From contig NZ_BCQI01000020.1 of assembly GCF_001544355.1 (NCBI RefSeq), positions 1-49,663 of the forward strand: a DNA stretch of 49,663 bases, given 5' to 3'. The notes under the pieces were generated by a model. The model was not told the DNA's origin, ran no database searches, and saw only the letters and a list, made by a program, of their open reading frames with translations. Shown in pieces: positions 33,996-42,996 of this stretch (position 1 is the first letter of the stretch; every line of letters starts with the position of its first letter). Source of the DNA: Alicyclobacillus acidiphilus NBRC 100859 (lineage in GTDB: Bacteria > Bacillota > Bacilli > Alicyclobacillales > Alicyclobacillaceae). Position numbers and translations under genes: made by a program.

Positions 33996-34898
33996 TCAAG
34001 CCGTGGGCGCGGACTTCGAACGACTGGCAGGACGCGGCCGATTGACGAAGTAGATACTCGCAAGGATGAGCAAAAGGCCAAGGATCAGCGAAATGGTCAC
34101 CCGTTCGTGCAAAAAGACAGCGCTCACGAGTGCGGAAATGAGAGGAATCAGGAAGGTGAAAGAGCCGACTTTCGTCGCTTCGCCTGATCCAATCAGCGTG
34201 AAGTAGACGAGCCATCCCGCGGCGATCACGAGCAGCGCAATCACAAGCAACAACCAAATGAACGCGCCGGTCCAGTGAATCGCCGACCACCGCTCCACAC
34301 CCGTTCCGATCCCAGTCATGAACAGTCCTCCGACGATCAACTGCACCGTCACGAGCCATAGTGGTTCGATGTGCTGTGCCGCCTTCTTGACGTACACGGT
34401 ACCGATGGCCCAGGCGAAGGACGTCCCGAGCGCAAGAACGATGCCAATGGGCGAACTCACACCGGCGAGGCTGCCGAGGCTGATGACGGCGACGCCAACC
34501 ACACCGAGTACAAGGCCAACGATTTTGAGCCCGTGCATGCTCTCGCCGAGCCACAACCAGGCCATGATACCAAGTAGGACCGGCTGCAGGAACACGATGG
34601 CGGAGAACAGTCCGGCTGGCAAATAACCCAGGCCCACCGTCTGCAATCCATAGAACAGGACGATATTGAGCAGGCACGAAATCAGGTATATATACCAATT
34701 TTCTCGAAAGCGAAGCGATTTTAGGCGCGGCAACGCGATGATCAGGAGGGCAAGCCCGCCGAGCAACGTTCGAATGCCGGCGAACAGAATAGGCGGCGTA
34801 TATTGCAAGGCTGTTTTCGACAACGGCCAGTTGATGCCCCACATCACGACGAGAAAAGCGACGAGCAGCACGGTTTGCTTGGTGGAAATCTGCTTCAT
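33996..34898 (-). CDS. EamA/DMT family transporter
   Basis: The 300-residue protein has ten hydrophobic segments arranged as two EamA repeats (first starting VLLVAFLVVMWGINWPLSKTAL, second near SFAWAIGTVYVKKAA). Members export amino acids, metabolites or nucleosides. ATG 34898 follows AAGGAGG by 7 bases. Substrate cannot be assigned. Upstream lies repeat element copy 3. Confidence 0.85.
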   Translation of the reverse strand: MKQISTKQTVLLVAFLVVMWGINWPLSKTALQYTPPILFAGIRTLLGGLALLIIALPRLKSLRFRENWYIYLISCLLNIVLFYGLQTVGLGYLPAGLFSAIVFLQPVLLGIMAWLWLGESMHGLKIVGLVLGVVGVAVISLGSLAGVSSPIGIVLALGTSFAWAIGTVYVKKAAQHIEPLWLVTVQLIVGGLFMTGIGTGVERWSAIHWTGAFIWLLLVIALLVIAAGWLVYFTLIGSGEATKVGSFTFLIPLISALVSAVFLHERVTISLILGLLLILASIYFVNRPRPASRSKSAPTA

Positions 34899-35049
34899 GC
34901 CCCAGCCTCCTTCTATCTCTAACTTGAGTATCATAGCGCGATTGTGCCGGGATCGGAAATCGGAATGGGGTCGGGCAGGGGGCGAAGGCGGCCTGTGCCG
35001 CCGCAAGGGACAAAAGTTCCCTTGCGGCGGCGCGATCGATGGGGTGGCG

Positions 35050-35103
35050 GTGAGGGTGGCGCGGTGAGGGTGGCGCGGCGAGGGTGGCGCGGTGAGGGTG
35101 GCA
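35050..35103. repeat. Four copies of a 14-bp tandem repeat beside element copy 3
   Basis: The unit GTGAGGGTGGCGCG is repeated four times (the last partial) and abuts hairpin A of element copy 3. Confidence 0.85.
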
Positions 35104-35292
35104 GATAAGCGTCCCTCAGCCGCTTATTTCGGATAAATCGCCGGACCGAAGGCAAATAGGCGGCCCCAGGCCGCTTATTTGCCTCGCTGCTTCCAAAATG
35201 GGGCGGCAACAGCCGATTAAGCGGCTGTGGACCTCTTATTCGTCGCCAATCTGCGGATTCGACACGAATAAGCGTCCTGGGGCCGCTTATTC
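35103..35292 (+). repeat. Four-hairpin intergenic element, copy 3 (forward)
   Basis: Hairpins A (35103-35129), B (35154-35180), C (35216-35240) and D (35266-35292) occur in the standard order with linkers CGGATAAATCGCCGGACCGAAGG and GCGGATTCGACACG. Here D has AATAAGC instead of TTAAGC in its left arm. Different tandem repeats flank both ends. Confidence 0.87.
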
Positions 35293-35295
35293 GCC

Positions 35296-35465
35296 CCGCC
35301 CCATCTCCGCCCCACCTCCACCCCCGCCCCATCTCCGCCCCACCTCCGCCCCATCTCCGCCCCATCTCCACCGCACCTCCACCGCACCTCCACCGCACCT
35401 CCACCCCGCCTCCACCCCGCCTCCACCCCGCCTCCACCCCGCCTCCACCCCGCCTCCACCCCGCC
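35296..35465. repeat. Degenerate 11-bp minisatellite beside element copy 3
   Basis: About fifteen copies of an 11-bp unit, grouped as CCGCCCCATCT, CCACCGCACCT and CCACCCCGCCT types, follow hairpin D. The minus strand is rich in GGGG runs and could form G-quadruplexes. Confidence 0.88.
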
Positions 35466-35540
35466 CTCGCGCTGGCGCAATAGTGACACCTCTGGCAAGA
35501 TGATACAGTATAACCGAGAAGAATGAGGAGGCAGATGGCT

Positions 35541-36500
35541 ATGAGACATCGCTGCGCGGTTCTGGATGATTACCAAGGCGTCGCCTTGGCGATGGCAGAT
35601 TGGTCGTCCCTGGCGGCAGAGGTCGACGTGCGAGTGTACCGGGAGCGCTTTGAGACGCCGGAGAAGCTGATTGACGCTGTACACGATTGCGACATCATCG
35701 TCGCCATGCGGGAACGGACGCCGTTTTCGGATGACGTCATCGCGCGGTTGCCCAACCTGCGCCTGCTTGTCTCCACGGGCATGCGCAACGCTTCTATCGA
35801 TCTCGACGCCGCACGAGACCATGGCGTCACGGTCTGCGGCACCGCGAGTCAGTCCGAGCCGCCCGCCGAGTTGACCTGGGCGCTCATCCTCGGGTTGGCC
35901 AAGCATGTGATGGTGGAGGCGCAGGCGATGCGGACGGACGGGCCGTGGCAGCAAACCATCGGGATCGATCTCTGCGGCAAGACACTCGGCCTGCTCGGAC
36001 TGGGCAAGATTGGCGCCAAGGTGGCGCGGATTGGCCAAGCGTTCGACATGCGTGTCATGGCATGGAGCCAAAATTTGACGCGGGAACGCTGCGATCAACT
36101 CGGCGTCGAGTATGCCCGGACCAAAGAAGCGTTGTTGGAAGCGAGCGATATCGTGTCGATCCACTTGCAGCTGAGCGATAGGACGCGCGGTCTGGTGACG
36201 AAGGAGGATTTGCGACGGATGAAGTCGACCGCCTTTCTCATCAATACGTCTCGCGCACCGATTGTCGACGGGGCCGGATTGATGGAGGCTTTGCAGGCAG
36301 GTTGGATCGGCGGGGCAGGACTCGACGTTTACGAGGAAGAACCGCTGCCAGATGGCCATCCGCTGCGCCAAATGCCGAATGTGCTGGCAATGCCGCATGT
36401 CGGCTATGTGACCGAGGCCAATTACCGAACATACTACGGCGAGGCGGTGGAAGATATTGCGGCGTTTTTGGCGGGAGCGCCCATCCGGGTGATGAGCTAG
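35541..36500 (+). CDS. D-2-hydroxyacid dehydrogenase family protein
   Basis: The 319-residue protein has a Rossmann cofactor domain (GKTLGLLGLGKIGAKVARIG) within a substrate domain. The catalytic Arg-Glu-His set is visible in NTSRAPIVD, DVYEEEPLP and MPHVGY. It belongs to the NAD-dependent phosphoglycerate/glycerate dehydrogenase-like group; the substrate is open. AGGAGG (35526-35531) favours ATG 35541 over the closer ATG 35535. Its stop codon overlaps the convergent kinase's stop in a shared CTAG. Confidence 0.87.
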   Translation: MRHRCAVLDDYQGVALAMADWSSLAAEVDVRVYRERFETPEKLIDAVHDCDIIVAMRERTPFSDDVIARLPNLRLLVSTGMRNASIDLDAARDHGVTVCGTASQSEPPAELTWALILGLAKHVMVEAQAMRTDGPWQQTIGIDLCGKTLGLLGLGKIGAKVARIGQAFDMRVMAWSQNLTRERCDQLGVEYARTKEALLEASDIVSIHLQLSDRTRGLVTKEDLRRMKSTAFLINTSRAPIVDGAGLMEALQAGWIGGAGLDVYEEEPLPDGHPLRQMPNVLAMPHVGYVTEANYRTYYGEAVEDIAAFLAGAPIRVMS

Positions 36501-37882
36501 TCGTGAATGGGCAATGTGACCTTGACGGTTGTGCCGTGCCCCACTTCGCTGGAAAATTCGATTCGACCATTGTGGCTCTGCACGATGTTCATACAAACCA
36601 CCAAGCCCAGTCCGGTGCCGGATTCCTTGGTCGTCATGAACGGCGTGCCGAGCTTCGCAATGCGTTCGGGCGGAATGCCTTCGCCCTCGTCCTGGAAGAC
36701 AATCGCCGCGTTGTCACCTTCGCGATCGATACGGACCGTCAGCGTACCGCCTTGTGGCATCGCCTCGATGGCATTCTTCATGAGGTTGACGAACACTTGC
36801 GTCAAGCCGTGGGCGTCGCACAGCAGAGTCGGAACCGGGGCGACGTGTGTGGCCAGTTGCACGTTTCGCAGAGCCATCTCCGGCTCAATCAGCGTGACGG
36901 CGCTGCGCAAAATATCCTCGACATCAACAGGCGCTTTCCGTCTGGTATGCGGCTTTGACAGTGTCAGCATCTCGGAGGACAACAACTCAATCTGCTCGAT
37001 CTCGTTCTTGACGAGCCGGAGCAGGTCCGGTGTCAGCTCGATGGAGTCGTCCGCGAGCATCTGGAAAAAACCTTTGATAAATGTGAGTGGATTGCGCACT
37101 TCATGGGCGATGCCAGCCGCCAATTCACCCACGATGGATCGCCGCTCGGCGCTGACAAATTTCGTGATGTCGGCGGATCGATAGACCGCCAGCGGCCTTC
37201 CCGAGATGATCAGTTGAGTTCGCTTGACATCGATCACACTGCCATCAGGCGCCGAATAGGTGAAATCGTGGTTGGCCAACAGCTTGGTCTTCTCAACAGT
37301 TCCTAAGTGGCGCCTGAATGACTCGTTCTCGTAGACGATCGATTCGCCCTGAGTCATGCAGTAACCCATCGAGGATTGATCGATCAAACTTCGAAACAAC
37401 ACTTCGTTTCGTTGCCTTTCGAGCGACCATGACAAGAGGCCCGCGAGCGACTCGACCAACGCGATCTCGTCCCGCGTGAACGGATGTGGCGTAAAGCCGA
37501 ACAGGCACAGGGCACCGTACGCATCTTCGTTTGACCAACGAATCGGAACGCCGAGGAAACAGCCCCGCAGGGGCAGTCCAGCCCAAGGTTGATTCGGCAG
37601 GGACTCGGATAAATCGGGAATCACAACGGCTCGCGGGGATTCGGATCGACCTCCGTGAGCCAGGCTGCAAACGTGATCGATCAACGGACGCAGGTCGCCC
37701 AACGGCGCGGCCACTTCACTATGATGGCTGACGATGGCTACAGAGTTCGTCTCACCGTCGCGTTTGGCAACAAAAATCGAGTCGACGTGGACGTAGGCGG
37801 ACAACGCACGCAGCATCCCGTTCGTTATTTCGAACAACTCCGACTCTTCGGCAGTCCACACTTCCGTTTCCCGACGGTCCAT
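36497..37882 (-). CDS. GAF-PAS sensor histidine kinase, soluble, orphan
   Basis: The 461-residue protein has a GAF-like domain (about 20-170), a PAS-like region (about 175-245), a HisKA domain with IAHEVRNPLTFIKGFFQML, and a HATPase domain (NLMKNAIEA, QDEGEGIP, GTGLGLVV). There are no membrane segments. This resembles cytosolic Bacillus sporulation kinases (KinA/KinE/KinC catalytic domains), and no response regulator is adjacent. ATG 37882 lies 6 bases after GGGGGA. It ends in the CTAG shared with the convergent dehydrogenase gene. Confidence 0.83.
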   Translation of the reverse strand: MDRRETEVWTAEESELFEITNGMLRALSAYVHVDSIFVAKRDGETNSVAIVSHHSEVAAPLGDLRPLIDHVCSLAHGGRSESPRAVVIPDLSESLPNQPWAGLPLRGCFLGVPIRWSNEDAYGALCLFGFTPHPFTRDEIALVESLAGLLSWSLERQRNEVLFRSLIDQSSMGYCMTQGESIVYENESFRRHLGTVEKTKLLANHDFTYSAPDGSVIDVKRTQLIISGRPLAVYRSADITKFVSAERRSIVGELAAGIAHEVRNPLTFIKGFFQMLADDSIELTPDLLRLVKNEIEQIELLSSEMLTLSKPHTRRKAPVDVEDILRSAVTLIEPEMALRNVQLATHVAPVPTLLCDAHGLTQVFVNLMKNAIEAMPQGGTLTVRIDREGDNAAIVFQDEGEGIPPERIAKLGTPFMTTKESGTGLGLVVCMNIVQSHNGRIEFSSEVGHGTTVKVTLPIHD

Positions 37883-38030
37883 GTGCGTCCCCCAGCACAA
37901 ATGTCAGACGTATGTAGATGAAATATATAACAATTATATAGCACACAATTCTGTCTGTAAGCCACTACTTCATCGGTTAAAGGAATGCAGCGAGGGGAAG
38001 CGGCGAGTCTGGGGCTGGGGCGGCGGGGCG

Positions 38031-38056
38031 AATAAGCGGCCTGGGGGCGCCTATTT
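38031..38056 (-). repeat. Single hairpin of the four-hairpin element family
   Basis: AATAAGCGGC-CTGGGG-GCGCCTATTT followed by GCC matches hairpin A or B in reverse orientation. The other three hairpins are missing. It sits beside the 3' end of the decayed methyltransferase, flanked by CCTCCTCGATCGCGCG repeats (38059-38094). Confidence 0.8.
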
Positions 38057-38104
38057 GCCTCCTCGATCGCGCGCCCCCTCCTCGATCGCGCCGCCGCCGC
38101 CCGC

Positions 38105-38590
38105 CCCGGCCCTCGCGCTCCAGCAGGTTTGTGACCCACCCAGATCGTCCATCTGTCGCGATCGACAATCGGCAGTCGCCGTTCAACCGCTCGTCCATGT
38201 ACGAAATCAAATCCTCCAACTCGACGTCTGACAATTCGTGCAGGATCGAGCGGCCCTTGCGAGAGCGGATGTCGTTGAAGAAAGCCTCGCGCGAGGCATA
38301 AACCTGGCGTGTTTCCCAAAGCTGAACCAGCCGCGGATGTGTTCGGCGGAGCCGGGAAGCGAGACGTCCTCCGGGGTTCGATCCTGCACGATCACGAGGC
38401 CGCCTGGCACGAGCAGCCGAAATGCCTCCCGATCCCGACGACTTCGGCCGCGCCGAGATCGAGCCAAGCCTTGGCGTAGATACCACCTCCACAGCCGATA
38501 TCAGCCACGCGCAGACCGTCCGGGGTGATCCATTGGTGCATGGCGTTTTGCCACGTCGCGCAGCCTGACGCATATCCGCGGATGGAATGG
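38105..38590 (-). pseudogene. Decayed SAM-dependent methyltransferase
   Basis: Three frames on the minus strand contribute pieces of one class I methyltransferase. The first carries YASGCATWQNAMHQWI and motif I (VADIGCGGG-IYAKAWLDLGAAEVVGIG). The second carries the later LLVPGGLVIVQDRTPEDV strand and the HIRGWFSF region. The third carries REAFFNDIRSRKGRSILHELSD and ends DERLNGDCRLSIATDG-RSGWV. The part between motif I and the PGG strand is deleted, and at least one further frameshift occurs. No functional product is expected. Confidence 0.75.
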
Positions 38591-38693
38591 CCCTATCGCA
38601 AATCACGATTGCAATTCGATTTCAATTCAATTTCAAACTTTTCAGGCTAGATTGGCAGGAAGACATCCTATGAACTGAGAGGTGAGGTGCGTT

Positions 38694-39878
38694 GTGACGA
38701 AACGGCACCTGTACGAAGTCGACTTCATGCGATCCGCCATCATGTTTGCCGTGGTTTGCGTCCACACAACCACCATGTTCCTATCCATGGAAACGGACAA
38801 GACGAAAGCCTTCTTGGCGTTTGGCGCTCTGATTACCTCCCTTCACTTCACACGCGAATCGTTCATGTTCATTACAGGCCTTGTCCTCGTGTATACATAC
38901 AAGAAACGCACGGATTGGGTGTTTGGGTTCTGGCGAAAGCGGTTTTTCCTCATCTGCATTCCATATCTCACGTGGACCGCTGCGTATATCGTATTCAAAG
39001 GCGTCTATTACTCGATTGGGGATTATTGGAGCCTGACCAATCTCTGGCACACCTTTCGCTATTCCGTTCTGACCGGGTATCAATACTACCTGTACTATTT
39101 ATTTGTCACCATGCAACTTTACGTCGTATTTCCATTGCTCGTGAAGGGACTTCAGAAATTTCGGCGGTATCATTGGGCGATTTTGGTCGGGAGTTTTATC
39201 GTTCAGATGGGCCTCATGGCCTTGTGCAAGTTCGTACTGCCGTTTGTGTCTGTGCAAACACTTCCCGTTTGGCTCGCGCAACTGGACAAATTCCGCGAAT
39301 CCTTCATTGTAACCTACCAATTCTGGTTTGTACTCGGCGGGATCGTGGCGTTCCACTATGAACGTGTCGTCGCCTTCACGGCCCGTCACTCCAAAGCGAT
39401 CATGGCCGCGTTGGTGCTGAGCACGCTTGCCGTCTGGGCGCACTATTTCGTGGATCGGCTGATCGTTGGAGAAGCGGAAGGGCGGGCGCAAATGGTCGTA
39501 CAGCCTATCATGATTCCGTACAGCGCCATTGTGACCATTGCCATGCTCTACGTGGGCTCCTTGATGATGAAGGAGCGCGGCAGGGTGGCTTCAGCAGCGA
39601 TTGGTCGTATCGTGGCGAAAACATCCAACGCGTCGTTCGGCATTTTGCTGTTTCAACCGATTCTGATTGTGCTTGCTCAAGGCGCGATTACTCGATTTGA
39701 TCAGATGGGCATCTCCCGGTGGGTTCACTTTGGCCTTTGGCCAGTGAGCATTCTTTTCATTTATGTCGCGGGCGCACTGTTGTCCGACTTGGTTGGCCGA
39801 ATTCCGTACCTATCCTACATCGTTGGACGAAAGACAAAAGGCATACGGCGATCCGACTCCGCGTCGGCCGCCGCATAA
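38694..39878 (+). CDS. Membrane acyltransferase (acyltransferase_3/OafA-like)
   Basis: The 394-residue protein has about ten membrane segments with the family features: an N-terminal charged motif (YEVDFMRSAIMFAVVCVHTTTMF, with the catalytic-type His in VCVH), a FTRESFMFITGLVL segment and RKRFFLICIPYL. Such enzymes O-acetylate wall polymers or other glycans. The start is GTG 38694 behind GAGAGGTGAGG. The acceptor is unknown. Confidence 0.82.
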   Translation: MTKRHLYEVDFMRSAIMFAVVCVHTTTMFLSMETDKTKAFLAFGALITSLHFTRESFMFITGLVLVYTYKKRTDWVFGFWRKRFFLICIPYLTWTAAYIVFKGVYYSIGDYWSLTNLWHTFRYSVLTGYQYYLYYLFVTMQLYVVFPLLVKGLQKFRRYHWAILVGSFIVQMGLMALCKFVLPFVSVQTLPVWLAQLDKFRESFIVTYQFWFVLGGIVAFHYERVVAFTARHSKAIMAALVLSTLAVWAHYFVDRLIVGEAEGRAQMVVQPIMIPYSAIVTIAMLYVGSLMMKERGRVASAAIGRIVAKTSNASFGILLFQPILIVLAQGAITRFDQMGISRWVHFGLWPVSILFIYVAGALLSDLVGRIPYLSYIVGRKTKGIRRSDSASAAA

Positions 39879-39907
39879 CTTGCCATCGCCGGTACCCTTC
39901 GTCTTTT

Positions 39908-41140
39908 TCAGACTCGCACTTTCAACTCGACGAGAGATCGGAACAATGGCGAAGGGTGCCATTGCACATCGTCTGTCGCGAGCGATATCGCCGCGAATTT
40001 CTGCACCAAGGCTGCAAATGCAATCGCGCCTTCCTTACGGGCCAATGGTGCGCCGAGACAGTAGTGGATGCCTTGGCCAAACGCGAGGTGGCGATTGTTG
40101 GTCCGCGTGATGTCGAAGTGATCTGGGTTGTCGAAGACGGCGGGATCGCGATGGGCGGCAGCCATCCAGACATCCACTAGGTCTGCCCGTTTCAGCAGGT
40201 GGCCCTTGTACTCCATATCCTCGCCGATTGCGCGGCTGGTGAACTGGACGGGCGGTTCGTAACGCAGAACCTCTTCGACGGCGGACTCAGCGAGGTTGGG
40301 GTGTTCACGCAGAAGCGACTGCTGGTCAGGAAATTGGGTGAACAAATAGACGCCGTTGGCGAGCAGATTCGTCGTCGTTTCGTGACCGGCGACGAGAATG
40401 AGGATGCACATGTCGAGGAGTTCTTCTTCCGACAGTCGATCCCCGTCCATACCCACCTGAATCAGTTCGCTGACGAGATCGTTCTGAGGATGGACTCTCC
40501 GTTGGCGCGAGAGCTCGCGGAAGTAATCTCGGAAGTCGATGGTGACGCGCTCACCTTCCATCAACGTGTCCATCGATGGGTTGTAGTCGATGGTGCGGGC
40601 AAACGCGGTCGACCACGCCTTGAACAGGGCCCGATCCTCCGTCGGAACGCCAAGCAGCTCCGCGATCACGATGACTGGCAGCGGTATTGCCACGCTCTGG
40701 ACGAAATCGAACGTCAGGCCAGTCTCGATCGGTCCCAACAACTCGTCGACAACAGCCCGAATGCGAGGTTCCAGGCTCGCCACCATGCGAGGCGAGAACG
40801 CTGTGTTGACCAGGGAGCGCAGGCGGGTGTGATCGGGGGGATCGCGGAACAACAGCATATTGCGCTGCGATGCGCTCAAGGTTTGGAGCTGCGGCGGCGG
40901 GGGAGGCGTTGCGCCATCAGACAGCAGCGTTCTGGAATCACGCACGAAGCGCCGATCCCGAAGTGCGAACAGGACGTCCTCGTACGCAGTGAACACGAAC
41001 GCCGTGCACGCGCGTCCTGCGGAGTTTTCGCCTGGATAGCTGTGAATGGGCGTCGTGCTTCGCAACTCGTTCAGCACCGTATACCGATCTCGCAGAAATT
41101 TCTCCGACTCCGGATCAAATGCAACACTTGGCTGCGTCAA
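39908..41140 (-). CDS. Cytochrome P450
   Basis: The roughly 410-residue protein is a soluble bacterial class P450: I-helix LVAGHETTTN, ExxR in EEVLRYEPP, and heme loop FGQGIHYCLG with the thiolate Cys near residue 361. No ferredoxin or reductase is adjacent, so redox partners must come from elsewhere. The TTG at 41140 is chosen because GGGAGG lies 7 bases upstream; in-frame ATG 41173 has no ribosome-binding site. It diverges from a methyltransferase gene. Confidence 0.87.
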   Translation of the reverse strand: MTQPSVAFDPESEKFLRDRYTVLNELRSTTPIHSYPGENSAGRACTAFVFTAYEDVLFALRDRRFVRDSRTLLSDGATPPPPPQLQTLSASQRNMLLFRDPPDHTRLRSLVNTAFSPRMVASLEPRIRAVVDELLGPIETGLTFDFVQSVAIPLPVIVIAELLGVPTEDRALFKAWSTAFARTIDYNPSMDTLMEGERVTIDFRDYFRELSRQRRVHPQNDLVSELIQVGMDGDRLSEEELLDMCILILVAGHETTTNLLANGVYLFTQFPDQQSLLREHPNLAESAVEEVLRYEPPVQFTSRAIGEDMEYKGHLLKRADLVDVWMAAAHRDPAVFDNPDHFDITRTNNRHLAFGQGIHYCLGAPLARKEGAIAFAALVQKFAAISLATDDVQWHPSPLFRSLVELKVRV

Positions 41141-41274
41141 CGCAAACCCTCCCAACGATAGGATTCGATCCATTCTTGATACGGTCGATGCGAGCAAACT
41201 TTGGTAACATGATATTCAGCAGGTTGGATGTGAAATCCTGCCACTTCGATTGTTACAGAAATGGAGCGAATCAG

Positions 41275-42012
41275 ATGCCGAAAAACGACTGGAACGACGC
41301 GCAGACAGCACAAGCCTGGGACGTCAACGGAGATTCCCGCAATCCTATCCGTGCAGAGCAACTGGACATACTCGTTTCCGTCCTCGCCGACGCTTTGCAG
41401 CCCGACGATTGGTTTGTCGATCTCGGCTTCGGTTCCGGCAAAGTGGAGGAACTGATTTTCTCGAAGATCGCGGGGGTGCGCGGCATCGGGATCGACATGT
41501 CGGAAGCCATGATGAAGTTGGCCGAAGACCGCCTCAAACCGTACCGTGGGCGCTTTGAAACCGTCGCCCGCAATCTCGCCGACTTGTCGACACTGCAGTT
41601 GGATAAGCCAATTCGGGCCGCCGTCGCTGTCCAATCACTGCACCACCTGTCGCAGGAAGCCATGTACGCGGCGTACCAGTGGATCTATCAGACCTTGGAG
41701 CCGGGCGGGGTGTTTTTGCTGTCGGATCGGATGCAGGTGGCCAGCGCGGCCCAGTGGACGTTGCTGCGTTCGCTGTGGAAGCGCCAGGATCGCCTGTACC
41801 ATTCCCATGTGACGCCTCACGAAGGCGACAGTTTTGAGCACCACCAGCAAACCGTGATCGATCGCGGCGATTATCCCATTCCGCTGATCCAACAGTTGAC
41901 GTGGCTGCAGTCCATCGGATTTGACGCCTTTTGTCTGCACGTTCACGCGCACAGGGCATTGATTGCAGCGGTCAAACCCGCAGAGGGGCCCAAGGTCGCG
42001 ACGACGGAATGA
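41275..42012 (+). CDS. Class I SAM-dependent methyltransferase
   Basis: The 245-residue protein has motif I FVDLGFGSGK, the acidic strand GIGIDMSEAMM, a VAVQSLHHLS motif and the late LEPGGVFLLSDR strand, a small-molecule methyltransferase pattern. ATG 41275 has a modest GGAGCG upstream. Its TGA overlaps the ATG of the next small gene, so the two are coupled. The substrate is unknown; it diverges from the P450 gene. Confidence 0.83.
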   Translation: MPKNDWNDAQTAQAWDVNGDSRNPIRAEQLDILVSVLADALQPDDWFVDLGFGSGKVEELIFSKIAGVRGIGIDMSEAMMKLAEDRLKPYRGRFETVARNLADLSTLQLDKPIRAAVAVQSLHHLSQEAMYAAYQWIYQTLEPGGVFLLSDRMQVASAAQWTLLRSLWKRQDRLYHSHVTPHEGDSFEHHQQTVIDRGDYPIPLIQQLTWLQSIGFDAFCLHVHAHRALIAAVKPAEGPKVATTE

Positions 42013-42257
42013 GTGCTGACGAATTGGAACGTCTCCCTTACGCGGGGCGTGATCGACAGAACCCGAGCCTTGGTCCCCAAAACCTTGGTCCCCAAAATTA
42101 CCACTGTTGCGCGACGTGTGAGCACTTCGCAAGCGGCCGCGAAGACGGCCGCGTGTACACGCGCTGTCGGCGGCTTGGCTACGATACGAAGTCGTTCTAT
42201 CGGTTCAATTGCTGGTCACCAAGGCCGGACGTCATCGCCAGGATGAAAGGGCGATGA
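42009..42257 (+). CDS. Small cysteine-rich protein coupled to the methyltransferase
   Basis: The 82-residue protein starts at an ATG overlapping the methyltransferase stop (ATGA, 42009-42012). After a short repeat (LGPQNLGPQN) it has a Cys cluster, YHCCATCEHF, then CRRLGY and NCWSP, giving a possible metal-binding knuckle. The pattern resembles small uncharacterised Bacillaceae proteins. It is followed by a strong bidirectional stem-loop. No function can be named. Confidence 0.7.
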   Translation: MSADELERLPYAGRDRQNPSLGPQNLGPQNYHCCATCEHFASGREDGRVYTRCRRLGYDTKSFYRFNCWSPRPDVIARMKGR

Positions 42258-42262
42258 CGTCG

Positions 42263-42290
42263 GGCGGCAATACGTAATTCGATTGCCGCC
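42263..42290. terminator. Bidirectional stem-loop between convergent genes
   Basis: GGCGGCAAT and ATTGCCGCC form a perfect 9-bp stem. It lies between the small Cys-rich gene and the convergent membrane protein gene; T-runs are poor. Confidence 0.55.
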
Positions 42291-42294
42291 ACAG

Positions 42295-42996
42295 TTATTT
42301 GCCACGGCGATTCGGTTGTCGAAGCAGTGGTATCGCAATCAGGACTGCAAACACAGATGCTATGATGCCAAGCGAGAGTGGACTCGGCACGCCAGAATGA
42401 ATCGTCCAGTGGCGCCACGGGGCGGAGATCGGGATGACGATCACCGCCGCGATCCCGCCAAGGATGAGTCCCAGTACGTTGACGCCCAACCGGCTCGATC
42501 GTCCAGGAATGTGACGTTCGGAACGCCAATCGCTCGCAATGAGCCGCGGCACTCGTCGAACGTGTGCGTACACATGGACCGCAAGCAGTGGGAGCCAAAG
42601 TGCCACGCTTACAGCGTGAATCTTCAGCAGCAGGCCTATGTGAAGAGGTCCAACCAACGCAAGCGCAAATCCACTGATGAAGACCAGCAGCGTGACGACG
42701 ATGAGGAACGGCGCCAGCAATCGCAGCCAGACATTCGGCGCACCCTTTTCGAGAAACGCGGGGTGTCCCGTGTAGAATCGGAAGAAGCGATAGCCGACAC
42801 TGGACATCTTGACCATCAGTGGGCCTGCCAGGAGTACGCCGATGAATATGTGAAATGAGATCAGCGCGTGCAAATTCGCCGTGATCGCAAGTTCTATCAC
42901 AATAAGAACAAGAAGAATAGCGCCCGCGAATGCAGTGAGCCGTTCATTGCGAACGATCACGGTTTGGTTCTTGGTTTGGTTCTTCGTCTGATTCAA
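42295..42996 (-). CDS. Four-helix cytochrome b-like membrane protein
   Basis: The 233-residue protein has an odd N-terminal NQT-KNQT-KNQT repeat, then five to six hydrophobic helices. Histidines lie in membrane positions (NLHALISFHIFIG; LKIHAVSVALWLPLLAVHVYAHVRR), a layout typical of heme-b-binding cytochrome b561/DUF4405-type proteins. It may carry electrons for an unknown partner. The start is TTG 42996 with GGGGTGAT upstream. Confidence 0.65.
   Translation of the reverse strand: MNQTKNQTKNQTVIVRNERLTAFAGAILLVLIVIELAITANLHALISFHIFIGVLLAGPLMVKMSSVGYRFFRFYTGHPAFLEKGAPNVWLRLLAPFLIVVTLLVFISGFALALVGPLHIGLLLKIHAVSVALWLPLLAVHVYAHVRRVPRLIASDWRSERHIPGRSSRLGVNVLGLILGGIAAVIVIPISAPWRHWTIHSGVPSPLSLGIIASVFAVLIAIPLLRQPNRRGK

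Noticed and set aside
34931-35504. Gly/Trp/Arg- or Pro-rich frames upstream of the hydroxyacid dehydrogenase
   Set aside because: They translate the 14-bp and 11-bp tandem repeats and the hairpin element, with no coding signal.
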